Assembly (NCBI GenBank): GCA_023055355.1
Contig: JALJCS010000037.1
Location: 1,054,001-1,118,000, forward strand
Direction: 5' to 3'
From: Agelaius tricolor
Lineage: Eukaryota; Chordata; Aves; Passeriformes; Icteridae
Length of the DNA: 64,000 nucleotides
Part shown: one piece after another, positions 47,723 through 60,415 of the stretch
Position numbering within the stretch: the first letter of the stretch is position 1
Layout: each line of letters opens with the position of its first letter
Program-made: the position numbers and the translations under genes
The notes under the pieces: model-generated
Database searches by the model: none
What the model saw: the letters and a program-made list of their open reading frames with translations, nothing else
Told to the model about the DNA's origin: nothing

Positions 47723-49679
47723 TAAATTCTCTTAAAAGCTTAGGAAAATTCTGCCTTTCTGATTATTTCCCTGTTGTAAGCTTGCCTGGATTTGTTCCTG
47801 TGGCCCACTGGTTTCCCTGCATTGCTATCTTGGTGCTGGCAGGTTTCTCATTCCCAAATTAGGGTTTGGCCTGGACAATTTATTCCCATAAAATACGGGT
47901 TTGGCAGTGATGAGGGCACAAAGCTGCCTCTGCAGACATCCTGGCCACACTCCTGGCTCCCAGGATGTGGATTTTGGAGGCTGCTGTGCTGCAGCCCCCA
48001 GGGACAACAACCCCACTGCCCCGGGGTTCCAAAGGGATCTGTCCCTACCCCTGGTGCTCTCTGACTCTGTGTGACAGGCACCCACCCACTGCTCTCCCAT
48101 CTTTTGCAACCAAATACAAACCAGAAAGGAGCAGAGAGCAAAGCTGGAAAAGAATCAGAGCAGCTGAAAGTGGGAATAAAGAAAACTAGGAGGAAGATTT
48201 CAAATTCCTGTATTTACATTCCTGCCCAGCCCAGCAAGGCCGTGGTAATGCAGCACAGAGCTAGTGAATATGTCATGAACATTAGTCTGGATTTTGGGAC
48301 ACAGCAGAATCCCACCAGGAGAGAGGGTTTAAATCTTGCAGCAGGAACACAGAAAATAAGTCCTTTTATAACACTCTCTCCTCAGAAACTGTATCCACAT
48401 GTTGGAATCAGAAGGCCTTTTCAGGTTAATTTAATTATACTTTTCCTCTGGAGTTTGAGAACATCAGAGTTGAACTCAGCAGAGCAACAACCCACCCTCT
48501 GAAAGCAGCAGCGCTCAGGCAGGGTTTGGGGATCTCATTCTCCTTGCAGAAAAGAGAGAGACCCAGGAAGCAGGGGGAAATAGCTGTGCTGCCATGTGGA
48601 ATCACTCATTTTATACTGATCCCCATCAGCCAGATGAAGCTTTGCTTAAATAAACACAGAGATTGGGGCTTTCAGAGGCAGCTCCCATTTGTCTTCCCAT
48701 GCGGGCAGACCCCACTGCAGGACACAGGGAATGTAGGAGGGGCTTGGGGCAGGAGAATCATCCCCTTTGTTTCTCAGGTTCTCTCGTTAATTGGCTCTTT
48801 TGGCTTTTTTTCTGTGTATTTTTGGAGAAGTCAGACAAGGAAGTGAGGTAATGAACAAACCCTCACAGAGGGGATCTGCATTTGGCTGTGGGGACAAAGT
48901 GTCTGAAGGGCTGAAAAAAATCAGTCCAGAGAGAGCCACAAATGATAAAGTTTTAGGGAGAAGGCTTTTTTTTTTTTCATATCTTGCTGAATATTGCAAA
49001 TTTGGTGAACTGAGCAAGTGACCATCTGGGATTTTCATGTGAAGACATACGTCAGTGAAAAGCTATTCAAATCAGCCCCAGAGCTGTCTGTGTCACACTT
49101 CTGATGTCTTTTCTTCTAGCACTAAAAAGCAGTTATACTAAGAACAAAATACCTTGAAAATGTTTAAAAAAAGAAAAGATAATTTAAATAGTAAAAATAA
49201 CGATCCCTTTCAGCCTCCTGTATATCAAAGGGGTTGTTTTGGCCACTTAGCTTGGCTTTCTGTCACTGTCATTAGCTGTGTCTGGGTTGGAGCAGGGCAG
49301 ACAGAGAGGGATGTGTGAGTTCCACTCAGAGCCATTAAAGCCTGGGAAATTGGACAAGTGGCTGTGCAGACAGCCCTCAGAAGCATTTTGAGCACTTTTG
49401 GTTCTTGGTTGAGGCCTGAAAATGGGGATGGAAGCAAGAAAATATCTTTCTATATATATTGGATCTTTGGGAAAAAAGAGAAAGTAAAAAGCATTGAATG
49501 GGGGACCTGGAAACATGAAACTTCTAGACTCTGCTAAGTCTTTATCCCTTCAGAGGCATTTTTCCAGGTATGGCTCACACCACACCCCACAACACTTAAC
49601 CAAACTCCTGATGAAATTTCACATTATGCTGGCATCAGGTATATGAACTTTCTTTAGGCAGAATTGCAAAACCAAGGTT
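47723..49679. other. Unlabelled sequence
   Basis: No repeat or gene recognised. Confidence 0.5.
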
Positions 49680-49722
49680 TCCATCCATCCATCTACCCAT
49701 CATCCATCCATGGATCCATCTA
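49680..49722. repeat. Short (ATCC)n-like array
   Basis: Imperfect ATCC/CATC units, about 40 bp, 300 bp upstream of the large array of the same unit. Confidence 0.85.
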
Positions 49723-50028
49723 TTGGTCTTCTATTATTTCTCTAGAGTCTCATACTGATATTCTCAGACTTCTAAAGTCCATATCTCTTTGGTGCATTCC
49801 TATGGCTGCAGATCTTCACTGACTCCTCCTTCTGCATGCTGCTCTCTCTCAGCTCAGGGCTCCTCCAAGGCTCTCCCTGACTGGCCAACCTGCCCCCTTT
49901 TATCACAGTCATGTTCATTGGTCACAGCTGCAGCCCAATTGAGGACATGGCAGCTGCAGCCCATCAAGGGCAACCGGGACCTCTGGGGCAAAGCCTCTAG
50001 ACAGATATTCAAATACATTTCCTCTACT
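49723..50028. other. Spacer between ATCC arrays
   Basis: Unlabelled sequence; no gene recognised. Confidence 0.5.
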
Positions 50029-50620
50029 ATATCCATCCATCCATGGATCCATGGATCCATCCATCCATCCATCCATCCATCCATCCATCCTTCCCTCCAT
50101 CCATCCATCCTTCCCTCCATCCATCATCCATCCATCATCCATTCATGGATCCATCCATCCATCCATCCATCCTTCCCTCCATCCATCATCCATCCATCAT
50201 CCATCCATGGATCCATCCTTCCATCCATCCATCCATCCATCCATCCATCCATCCATCCATCCATCCATCCATCCCTCCATCCATCCATCCATCATCCATC
50301 CATCCTTCCCTCCATCCATCCCTCATCCATCCTTCCCTCCATCCATCATCCATCCATCGATCCATCCATCCATGGATCCATCCATCCATCCATCCATGGA
50401 TCCATCCATCCATGGATCCATCCATGGATCCATCCATCCATCATCCATCCATCCTTCCCTCCATCCATCCCTCATCCATCCTTCCCTCCATCCATCATCC
50501 ATCCATCGATCCATCCATCCATGGATCCATCCATCCATCCATCCATCCTTCCATCCATCCATCCATCCATCCATCCATCCATCCATCCATCCATCCATCC
50601 CTCCATCCATCCATCCTCCA
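50029..50620. repeat. (ATCC)n tetranucleotide array with higher-order structure
   Basis: About 590 bp of ATCC units with interspersed variants: cttccctcc, catcatcc, ggatcc and a single-base cgatcc. A block starting near 50291 recurs at about 50440 with the same series of variants, including one cgatcc in each, so a segment of about 149 bp has been duplicated within the array. The long Ser-Ile-His-Pro frames (up to 287 codons plus, 108 minus) are products of the period and are not genes. Confidence 0.97.
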
Positions 50621-52744
50621 AGCTGAGAAAGCTGATTCCACTTTATCACTGATCCCTGTTTGGAAAGACAAGCAAGGAAAAGCAGTTATTGCTTTGCTCC
50701 ATTGCTGTCCCTGACCCTTCCATGCATTTCAGCCTTTCCCTCCTCTCATCCATTGCTCCTCTCCTGGTTTCAGCCCAGCCTGGGAAGGGGCTGCTTGTGC
50801 CATCTGTATCCTCACTGTATTAAAGGACTGGACTAAATTCATCAGCACTTTATGCTTTTTTACCCCATAGCCCTGCTCCCTTCAGTGTTTTTTGGATTAT
50901 GCTGTAGGTGTTTAGACTGTGCCCTTGCTTTGCAGGTGAACTTTGCTGTCAGGTACATAGAAATGATTGAAAAGCTCTGGTTTTTTCTCCAGAATTGCAG
51001 GCTCCTTTTTTTTTGTCTATTCATCTGCCAGTAGGTGCATTTTCTCTCTTGCTAACATGGAATATCCAGACAGGATGACATTTTTTTCTCTGAAACATTA
51101 CCCAGCCAAACCCTGCAATAAATAGCTGTATCTTCAGAAGATTTTGAGATACTGATTGTAGAACTCTTGAAAAATCTCTCTGTAAGGAGCAAAGGGTTTG
51201 AAATCACGACTGTGATTAAGCAACTGACATCCTGTTCTCTGGTTTGGGGCACAAAAGTGCATGGGAAAAGTGCCATACCTTGTTATAAGAGCTGTTAAGT
51301 GATCAGATCTCACAGTCATTTTTAAATGACCTAAATTTATATTTAAAATCATTAAAATTCCCTCATGAGATCTGACACTACAGGGCTGTGTGAAGCACAG
51401 GGAGGGCTACAATGGGCATGGACTCAAATCCAGCTGCAGGATGTGTCCACCAAGCCAGCAGGAGGAATTTGGGGCAGAAGGCTACAGCCCAGAGCATTTG
51501 ATTTTTGGTGGAATCATGATCAAGGAGCTTGGAGGGTTTCCCTATGAGTGTGGAGCCATCTCAGAAGTCCTGACCAGCAACAGAAGCCTGACAGCAAACT
51601 TCTCTGCCTCACTTTCTTGTTCTCTAAACCTTGAAAATAGCATTCACCACATCCTATCTCCCCAAGTTTTTGTGGTTTTCTATTACAAATCTCCCTAGAT
51701 TAAAGTGGGATCTGATTTCACTCAAACTCTTGCTTGTTCTGGAGTGAAATTCAGGTGACAAGAGGGTACATTCTCCTTAGAACGTCTGTTACCCTCCAGT
51801 CAGCAGGAATGAAATTGTCTGACGGTGCCCTCCCCTTGGGAACCTCTCTGAAAATGAGATGTATCTCTCATGAGGACCTCTCAGCAACCAATTGAAATAT
51901 CTTTGTGACTGCAGTAGCTCTGTAATGAATGAATTAATTGATTTCACCCTCAGCTGCTTCTTCATCGACCCCGCTGGCCCCACAGTGGGGAAGGAGCTTT
52001 GTTCCAGTTCCAGTTCCAGTTTCCCTCAAAACCCTGTTCTATTTAAAGGCAGATGAAAAGGCTGCAGGGGCTCAGAATGGGAATCCCAAAACCTCCATTC
52101 TGGATGGCAGCCAGATGGGTCATCAAGCTGCACACTAAGTTTGGAGAGAGGGGTGGGAACTCCACCCTTCAGCCACTCAGGGGCTCTGTTACAGGTGGAG
52201 AGTGGGTCTGAGGAGTTGGATGTCCTAACAGTGCCTCTACCTCAGTCTGAGATTGTTTAAGGAGCTTGTGGGGACATCTCTGGGTCTCCAGGCAGCCCCA
52301 GTTCTTCCCTCCCTTCTTAATCCAAATTATCTCCAGGGAAACCTGTCAAGGACTCATGGATCTGTCAGACTCCTTCCCATCTATAAAATCTTGGTGTGTC
52401 CAGCTCTTCCAATGTCCACAAACAGCAGAATGTTCATAGGCACCACACAGATGGGGCAGAACCGAGCATCTAACCTGGGAAAAGGCAGAGTGGGAACAGC
52501 AATTAGAGAAATTCAGGTGAAATGAGCCACCAGAGACTGAAAAGGGTCCCAAGGTTCCCATTCCCATGCCCAGACAAACAGCTCCCCCCTAACCTAAGTC
52601 AGTGCCTGAGGGTTCTCATCCCCTCATTGGCACAGGCTGCTGGGGCAACAGGGTTAGACAGGACAGACAGACAGAGCTGTGGGACTGGGGTCACTGTGGA
52701 GCTGCTAAAATCCAGAGGTTGTTCCCACACCCTGGAACATAAGT
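50621..52744. other. Unlabelled sequence
   Basis: No repeat recognised except a three-copy ttccag run at about 51999-52020. Confidence 0.5.
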
Positions 52745-53063
52745 TATTGTAAAAGCAGGTGACCCCAGCTGGGAAGAATGATGCATCTGGCTCCATGATA
52801 TCAGAAGGCTGATTAATTACTTTATTATACTAGATTATTTTATATTGCACTACATCTAAACTGAAAACTGCACTAGCACTCAACAAAATCTTGTGACTCT
52901 TTGCTTCCTGACAGTCTGGACATGTGCTTGACCATCACTCTGGGTAAACAATCTCCATATTTCATTCTGCTTTGGGACAACACAGGAGCAGCCAACGAGA
53001 TGAGAATTGTTTTGATCATTCTTTTCTCTGCTTCTCTCAGGTTCAGAGGATGTGAATCCCACA
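52745..53063 (-). mobile_element. LTR family 3, antisense solo LTR with TSD
   Basis: On the minus strand it starts TGTGGGATTCACATCC (ending at 53063) and passes through a segment matching the plus-strand copy near 54546-54640 ('cctctgaacc...cagagaaa', 'cacaacacagg'). It ends with aataaa (52821-52826), then 'atcagccttctgatatcatg'. A 6-bp direct repeat (ataagt) stands at 52739-52744 and 53064-53069. The minus-strand 3' end reads TA where CA is expected, a single change. About 319 bp, probably a 6-bp-duplicating class II LTR. Confidence 0.82.
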
Positions 53064-54484
53064 ATAAGTCACACCCTGCTGAAGGTGTGTCCAGGCCATC
53101 AGATGCAGCAGCTTCTCCTTGGCAGGCTCCAGTCAGCAGAGAGCAGCTGCACAAGTTCTGTCCTCAGGAATTTGAATTGTGGCTCCCAAGTGGCTCTTCT
53201 GTGTCTTTGACAAGTTGTGTGGCCTCTGCTGTGCCTCAGTTTTCCTGCTGTGTTCTCCACTTCTGCTCTCTTGGTCCACTGCAAAGTAGATGATCTCAAA
53301 CGTTGCCCTTCTGGAAAGCATTGCTCCTATTATGTCTGTTTTAAATTTTAAAGTGGGATATTTTAACTAGTTTTTCAAAGGAACATCTGAATGTTCAAAA
53401 TGCTGTTGTTCCACTTTTAACAAAAATGAAAGATTTTAAAGTTTTAAAATGAAATATTATAAAAAAAACCCCTGAGTTTCTTGATTTTGTCAGGTGGACA
53501 TGAACATTTTGCAGTTTCATCTTTGGTAGAAGTGAAAATATTTTTTCTCAGTTCTGGACACAGAAGAGGAAACAAGTCCAAGCTCCTTTGCTGAGGGAGG
53601 AATGGATGAATCTTAGGGAGAACATTGTCAAGAAGCTTCAGATATCTTTAGACAGCTGCTTCCTGTGTCTCAGGCCTCTCTTCACTCCTGGTTTTCCCTT
53701 GTCCCATTCCTTTCCTGAGCCTCCTGGCCATTGCCATGTTGGTCACTGGAGCTGCTGTAGGGCACAGGCTTTGTCCCACTGTCACACAGGAGCTGTGCAA
53801 GCAGTGAATGGGATGTCCTGCTGAGGAGGGAGGGGAATGCCAGAACTGCCAGCATTCTGAACTCTGGCTCCTGATCCATTTCCAGCTGTGCCATGCCCAG
53901 AGGGGCTCAGATTCAGCATCCAGAGCTGAGCAGCCAGGCCCAGCTCAGCCCCCAGAGCTGCCTGGAGCACACATCAGCTCAAAATAGCAAAGATCTGCTC
54001 CTCAGCCTCACTGGAGAACTTCCCAGTCTCTTCTCACTCCTTCTCCTCACTTCTTTTTCTGCTGTGTTTCACTTTGGAGGAAGAGAATTGTTTTGACTGT
54101 ATCTTCCTTATAGACATTGAATACCTTTCAAAGCAAGGTCACAGTCCCTGGAGCTCTGACAGCACATGAAGAACAGCTCAGGCTGGGTTTGCTGCCCTGG
54201 GTGCAGGCAGGGAGCTGCTTCTCCCTGTCACAGGGAGTCTCTCACAGCTCAGCATCCTCAGTGTCCTCAGCAGGAACAAAACTTTCCCTTCCATGTGCAC
54301 ACTGCCTGTGGGGCTGGAGGGGTCAGGTCTCCAGGTGATCCATGAGCTGGATGCGTGGTTCTTTGGGTTTCAGATGCACCCACAGGTTCTTGTTTCCAAG
54401 GAGAAATAGGGCATCCACAGCATGGAGAGACACAGCAAGGGAACAGGAGCAGCCAAGGGTCTGTGCAGGCACAGCCTGGGCAAA
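53064..54484. other. Unlabelled spacer
   Basis: No gene recognised in the 1.4 kb between the two inverted LTR-family-3 copies. Confidence 0.5.
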
Positions 54485-54837
54485 CCCCTGTGTTGCCACA
54501 TTTCTCTTCAGAGAAAAGCAAGGCACAATTCTTCCCAAGGATTTCTGAGATTCACATCCTCTGAACCTCAGAGAAAGGGAAAACACAATTCTTATCACTT
54601 GCTGTGCCTGTGTTGTGCCAAAGTAGAATGCAATATGGAGACAGTCGTGAGTTTTTCATTAGTATGTTTGAACCTTCTGTCTCTATCTTCTCTCTATTCT
54701 TTAGTAGAGTTTAATATAGTTTAGTATATTATTCTTTTATATAATATAGTAACATAAAACAATAAATTAGCCTTCTAAAAACATGAAGTCAAGTCCATCA
54801 TTTCCTCCCTTTGATGGGAGTCTCAGAAAATACCACA
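54485..54837 (+). mobile_element. LTR family 3, sense copy
   Basis: Shares with the antisense copy at 52745-53063 the segment 'gagattcacatcctctgaac' to 'gtagaatgcaatatggagac'. It then has an AT-rich run (tagtatattattcttttata), aataaa at 54761-54766 and 'ttagccttctaaaaacatga'. It ends near 'aaaataccaca' (54837). The left edge is uncertain: a related 'aggcacaattcttcccaagg' just upstream repeats the later 'aaacacaattcttatc', so the LTR may begin near 54485 or earlier. No target-site duplication found. Confidence 0.75.
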
Positions 54838-56468
54838 GCAGCTTTCTGCTGGGTGAGCTGGAAGGGCTGGGAGCAATGCCTGCCTGGCTTACACCCCACT
54901 GATTTGTACACAATGGCAAAGTTGGACTGGCTGTGGATTTGCAGCTCTAGGTAGCTCAGCCTCTTCTGCATCACTCACTTCTGGGAATGGTCAAACAAGA
55001 TGAGTTTTGGTTGAGCAGCTCATGTTTTCCAAAAAGTTTTTCACGATGGAAAATGTGATTCATGGGTTGTGGATTTTCTGGCGAGATAAAAAAGTTTGCA
55101 AACAGATCTGTTCGGCTCAAAATCTTTTCCTGGATTGCAGTTGTTCTAAAATAAAATCAGTTCTAAATCAGTTTCTAAAATAAAATGTTCAACTCAAACT
55201 TCAAGGCACTTTTTTCAGCAGAACTCCCTCTGCCCCCTCCCCTCAAAGGCTCTCAATGACATAGCTGGGATTTTTTTTTTTCTTTTAACTAAAAAAAGCC
55301 ACAACCAGTTTCTATGTTGGTTTTCCATGGAAGATGGGAAATCAACGAGTTTTTCTCACTGGCTCTAAATAAGATTCCCCCCAGTTTCCACAACTGACCA
55401 AGGTGTGTAGGTATCCTCCCCTTCCCACATCCCCATGCTGGATCCCACCTGGAGGACCCACAGATCCTTTGCTCAGCACTGAAAAGATGCAGCTGATTCC
55501 TTCCTCCTTTCCCTTTCATTGTCTCTGCCTTTTGGGGTGTAGCCAGCACCAGAAGGAGAATGAAATAGAGGGAAAAAAGCTGTTTTGTTCCTTGCCAGCT
55601 CAGTTGGAACCAGGAAGCACTGGAAGTCTCCCAACTAAGTCCAGCTTTGGAAGACCTCCAGCCCACTTTGTCAGGGCCTGAGGCTCCAGAGGTTCTGCAG
55701 AGTGGCTGAACTTCTGGGAAATGCCACATACAACCCACAGACTTCAGCTGTGTGAGCAGAGCAGGGTTGATGGGAACTGGAACAGTGTACATCTGACTGG
55801 AAAAAAAAAAAAATTAGTCTGGAAGGTCTGAATTTATATATTCTTTTAGGGTCATGCTCAAGTTCATTTATGGGAATGCTGATAAACAGGATTATAAATG
55901 ATTTTAGGGAAGTTGTGGTTGTCTCTGTTCTGAATTTGCTGGTGAAGAGCAGGGGGGGCAGAGAGCAGGAGCACTGACAGGCTGAGCTCCACACCAGCGC
56001 AGCGTGGGACTGGACATTTATGCACCCTCAGTCTGGATACCCACAAACCTTCAGACACACATCTCCAATGAGCTCCAGACGTGAGGCCAGGGAGGCTGTT
56101 CTGGACCCCAGGCTCCAAGTGTACTCCTGCCATTCCAAAATGGAAATCCATTAGCAAAATAGCAAAATCCTTTGTGTCCCAAAGCTCTCAGGAGCCATGG
56201 ATGCTGCGCTGGTGCCAGGTTCAGGCACAGAGCACACACAGACCCCTGGGAGGGACTGCAGGGAGTTTTTACTCCTCCAGCAGCCAGTTTTTATTCCCTG
56301 GCACTATTGCTGCATTGGGGAGTTAACAGAAGTTTGGGGTTTTGGCATTTTTAACTGCTGACAGCTCCCACTGATTTTCTAATCATGGTTTGAATCCTTG
56401 CCCAGCCCAGCCAGGAAGGCTCTGGAGCTGCCTCCAGTGAGCAGTGAAACAGGACTTGAGCACATGGG
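54838..56468. other. Unlabelled spacer
   Basis: No gene recognised; A-run at 55799-55813. Confidence 0.5.
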
Positions 56469-56841
56469 TGTCGCAGATATCTTCTATGAAAAATCCTTTC
56501 CTTAGGATTTTTCATAAAAGGCCTCAGGAGCAAAATGTAACCAATGGTTATCTGCTGCTGTGGAATGCAACAGGTGCATCTGGGATTGGCCCATGTTGGT
56601 TGTTTCTAATTAATGGCCAATCACAGTCAGCTGGCTCGGGCTCTCTGTCCCAGCCACAAGCCTTTGTTATCATTCTTTGCTATTCTATTCTTAGCCAGCC
56701 TTCTGATGAAATCTTTTCTTCTATTCTTTTAGTATAGTTTTAATATAATATATATCATAAAATAATAAATCAGCCTTCTGAAACATGGAGTCAGATCCTC
56801 ATCTCTTCCCTCATCCTCAGACCCCTGTGAACAGGGTCACA
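56469..56841 (+). mobile_element. LTR family 2, solo LTR with TSD (copy 1)
   Basis: A 373-bp plus-strand solo LTR, TGTCGCAG to GGGTCACA, flanked by an exact 6-bp duplication (catggg, 56463-56468 and 56842-56847). Inside are a CCAAT-type element in 'ttaatggccaatcacag', an AT-rich run, aataaa at 56764-56769 and the 'tcagccttctgaaacatgga' module. It is closely similar to 61562-61944 but lacks about 18 bp near 56513 ('cctcctgagaagctgaga' in the other copy). No internal retroviral genes. Confidence 0.94.
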
Positions 56842-59800
56842 CATGGGGGCCTGGAGGGGACAGGAATGGACAGCAGGGGCACCTGATGGCAATTTCCATC
56901 CTCTTGTGCCTGGATTTCCTGCCCCCAGGCATTCAGGTCACACTCCCACCTCCAGCCCCTGCAGCTGAACTGTCCTTCAATGCCAGGATAACTTGTGGCA
57001 GCACTGACTGCACCTGGAATTGCCTCCCCATGGCACAGACAGGCCACGTGTGCAGCAGTTGCTGTGTTGGAGCACCAGGGTAAGGCTGTGCCAAGGCTGC
57101 CTCAGCAGAAATGTGTGGGTCCAGGTTCCTGCCCTCCATTCCCATGGGAAACCTGCTCCCAGGCCCTTCCTGTGGCCATGGTAACAAACAAAATCCTGCT
57201 CACCAGGCACTCTCCACCCTATTGATTCATTGGGATATTTATGGCAGAGACCTGATCTCAGTGAAGGAGCTAAATCCAATTCACTAAGGAATTACAAGCC
57301 TGTCCGATCAATAATCTATTTATCTCCTTCACTTTGCCATCTTTAAACACTCCAACCCTGTCAAAAGAAATTGAAAGCTTTTTAAAAATAAAATTATTGG
57401 ACTCTGGAATGGCTCTGCTAAGGCTTCTGGAAAGCACCTTAAATCCAGGATGGATCCAGTTCAGATCCAGCTCTTAGGAGAGATCTGTCACAGCTCCAGT
57501 GACTCCACAGCAATCCAGCAAGGCAGGCAGGGATGGCAGGGGATCCTGGCACTCAAGGGAAAGAATCCAGCCCAGGAGATGCCAGGTACAGGGACAGTGC
57601 AGGAGACACTGATGTCCAAGAAAGGATCACACAGACACTGGGAGAGCCCAGGAGAGGCTCCTGGACACGTGTGAGGGGCTCAGAGTGAATATGAGGTGTC
57701 AGCCCCAGCTGGAAATGCCTTACAGGGACCCCTGGCGCTGCATTGGTTCATAACCTGAACACACCATGAAGCTGAATTTAATCAGCACATGGCTTCAGAA
57801 GCAGCCATGGCGTCTCCCAAGGGCAGAGGTGGGCTCCATCCAGAAATAATGTGGATTTCCAGCTCCAGTGCAGCACTTGTAATTAATAGTCCATCAAGCA
57901 GTTTGCATGGAGGCAAACCCAGGCAGAGAGGAGGCAGGATGAGCTGGGAGCCAGCAGCAGAGCAGGAGCAGAGCCTCTTTGAAGAAGGGGAGTTTCCATC
58001 CATTTCCAAGCTTCCCAGACAATTTATCTGACAGATGCAGGCCCTTACAAACACAGGGGGAACTGCAGGATCAGCTCATACACATCAGCTGCCTGCACAG
58101 CATGAGCTCCTTGCCAAAGCAATATTTGTGCACATAATTAAGCCTTTCTCCAGACCAACTCTTAAACAGAATATTATTTGCAGTCCCAGTGGGACTGATC
58201 CATATATTCTGCTGGCCAAAAGATGGGATTTTCTTTTTGGTAGAGTACAACTGGGCAATCACAAGCACAGTTTCTGGAGAGCAAGCCTGATGTGCACACC
58301 TGGAGTCAGAAGTGTTTGGGGAAGGCAGAATTTCTGCTGACATTAATGGTGTTTCACTGGTGCCTGTGGGGGATTTGGGCCCTTGTGGGATATTTGCTGC
58401 CCAGATTGCCCCATTTTTAACAGGTTCATGTACCTATATTTCTGAAATGGGACTCCTGTGCTGAAGCTGGGAGGGGCTAAAATTCTCCAGAGTGGGAGAG
58501 GGACCAGTTCCTCTCACTTCAGAGGTTAATGAATGGAGTCATCGGGATAATTAATGTTTTACTGATGAATTAGTCTCTCTCTGAAGCAGTTCTGCCTTTC
58601 CCTGTGCAGAGAGCCAGGGCCCTCTGGTGCTGTGACACATCCCTTGCTTTGTGCTGACTCCTGGAACAGGCTCCTGTGCATCTGCCTCTGCAGCAGGGGA
58701 CGTGTGCTCCTGCAAAGGGAGGGAAACCTCAGAGCCAGGAGCTGTGCTGGAGTTTGAGGCACTCCAGGCTGCCAGCTGCCAGGATTAAGCTTCTTTCCAA
58801 ACAAATTTAACACTTCCAGTCCTGACTTGGAGCACCTTGGTCCCTGTCCTGAGCCTGTTTCATCACCACCCACCCACCAGCTCTGCCAAAAGGCCTCACT
58901 TTCCTTCTGAAGAACCATCTGCCCTTGTCCTTGAATCCCTTCTCCTTGAGATTTTCCTGCCTTCTCCATCCCCCAGTTTGACTCCAGCCCTGACCCTAAG
59001 TCTGTTTATTGATCCTAAGCCTGACTTGAGTCACACTCCTTTTTTTTCAGGCCCTCTTTCTAAAGAGCACGACTGCAGCACTTCACTAAAGAGCAAATGC
59101 CCTTGTTGTTCTCTTGTTATTGGAAGTGTGAGAAAGTGCGTGGTGACCATGCCAAAAAAATCAGCAACCTTTCAGTGGCAGTGTGTAGAGCACGGTGAAA
59201 CATTGCAAAAAGCTGCTGTCACACAAGGACTTCCTCCCTTGGCTGCAGGCACATTTGAACTGTGATATCCAGGGGGTGGAAAGCTGAGAGTGATTTCACA
59301 ACATTGTTCCTGAAATAATCCTGCTAAAGTCAAGAGGGCTCCTTGAACAGAGCCCCTGGAGTCCTACAGTGCTCGGAGTCACAGCAGCATCATCTCCCTG
59401 TGCCACACAGAGGTTGAGGTGAAGAAAAGGCTCCTCTCTCCCCTTTGGGGTGACTTTGGCACCTCTCAAGGTCACAGCTGTCATCCTGGTTTGGCACAAG
59501 GCACGAACCTCATCACTGAGAGTTTTTGGCAGATTTATTTTAGGGAAAGGATTTTGTATCAACACCTCGGATAGGATGAAGATATCCTGTAAAAGTATGG
59601 AAGCTTTGGGTTTTCTGGTCAGCTCTTGTCAGAAGGAGAAAGCAGAATCGAAAACTTGACCTTTTTAGTGAAAAATGAATACTACAACATTTTGCTGTTT
59701 CACAGGGGGGAAAAGCGTAGAGGTAATTTAGAAATCTTGAAGTGTGGCAAAACAGGGCTGCCATCCTCAGCCTGTGCTCCTGAAAAGCTGAGGGATCCAG

Positions 59801-60053
59801 GTCAGCTTCTCCCCTGCCAGCACTCACCTCTGCCCCCAGCCCTCAAAATCCCCTCTCCCCCTCCTGCCTGCCCTCCTGACGTGTTTACAGCTGCCCCTCA
59901 GACAGTCCCTTCCTGGGACACCCATCCATCTCTGTGGCCTTTCCTCCTGTCCATTTAAATGCCACCTGTGATTTATGACCCAGCAGCTCCCAGGCACATC
60001 CTGCTGTGTTACATGGCACTGGTGTGATGCAGAATGCTGTGAGAGATGAGCAA
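56842..60053. other. Unlabelled sequence
   Basis: Three kilobases without a repeat family I can name. The stretch 57220-57350 is AT-rich with few repeats. Overlapping open frames (longest 142 codons, 58837-59265) have no domains. Confidence 0.5.
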
Positions 60054-60415
60054 TGTGATGACTGACTCTCACAATTAACAGACAAATATCATGTATGTAG
60101 GTTAAGAAAAGTTTACAGGTTTATAGTTATTTTGTACCCCCTTGCATGGTTATCAAGGGACAGCTGGCAGGGCTGGCTTGTCACTGTGGGACACCTGAGC
60201 TCCAGTCAGGATTTGAGGGGGAGATCTCCACCACTGGACAGCAAAGAAGGGGTTGATGGGCAGAACTTTGGGAGGGGTTAAAGGGATAAAAAGGGAAAAA
60301 ACCTCCATTGTGAGGGGGCTGAGCACATGATGCCCTAACCTTTTTTCTCTCTTCAGCCTTCTGTTGTATTTTTGATAAGGTTTCCTAAACCTTCCAAAAC
60401 TATGAAAAGTGAGCA
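60054..60415 (+). mobile_element. Candidate LTR-like element
   Basis: Starts TGTGATGACTGAC. It contains a TATA-like 'gggataaaaaggg' (about 60285), then 'cattgtgagggggctgagca' and 'tctcttcagccttctgttgt'. The layout fits an LTR and the cagccttct module resembles the other families. But there is no aataaa near it, no clean target-site duplication (gagcaa against gagcag) and no second copy in the window, so this is tentative. Confidence 0.4.

Noticed and set aside
49789..50714. Long plus-strand frames (287, 223 and 191 codons) of Ser-Ile-His-Pro repeats
   Set aside because: Produced by the ATCC array; all three plus frames stay open and the sequence has no non-repeat domain.
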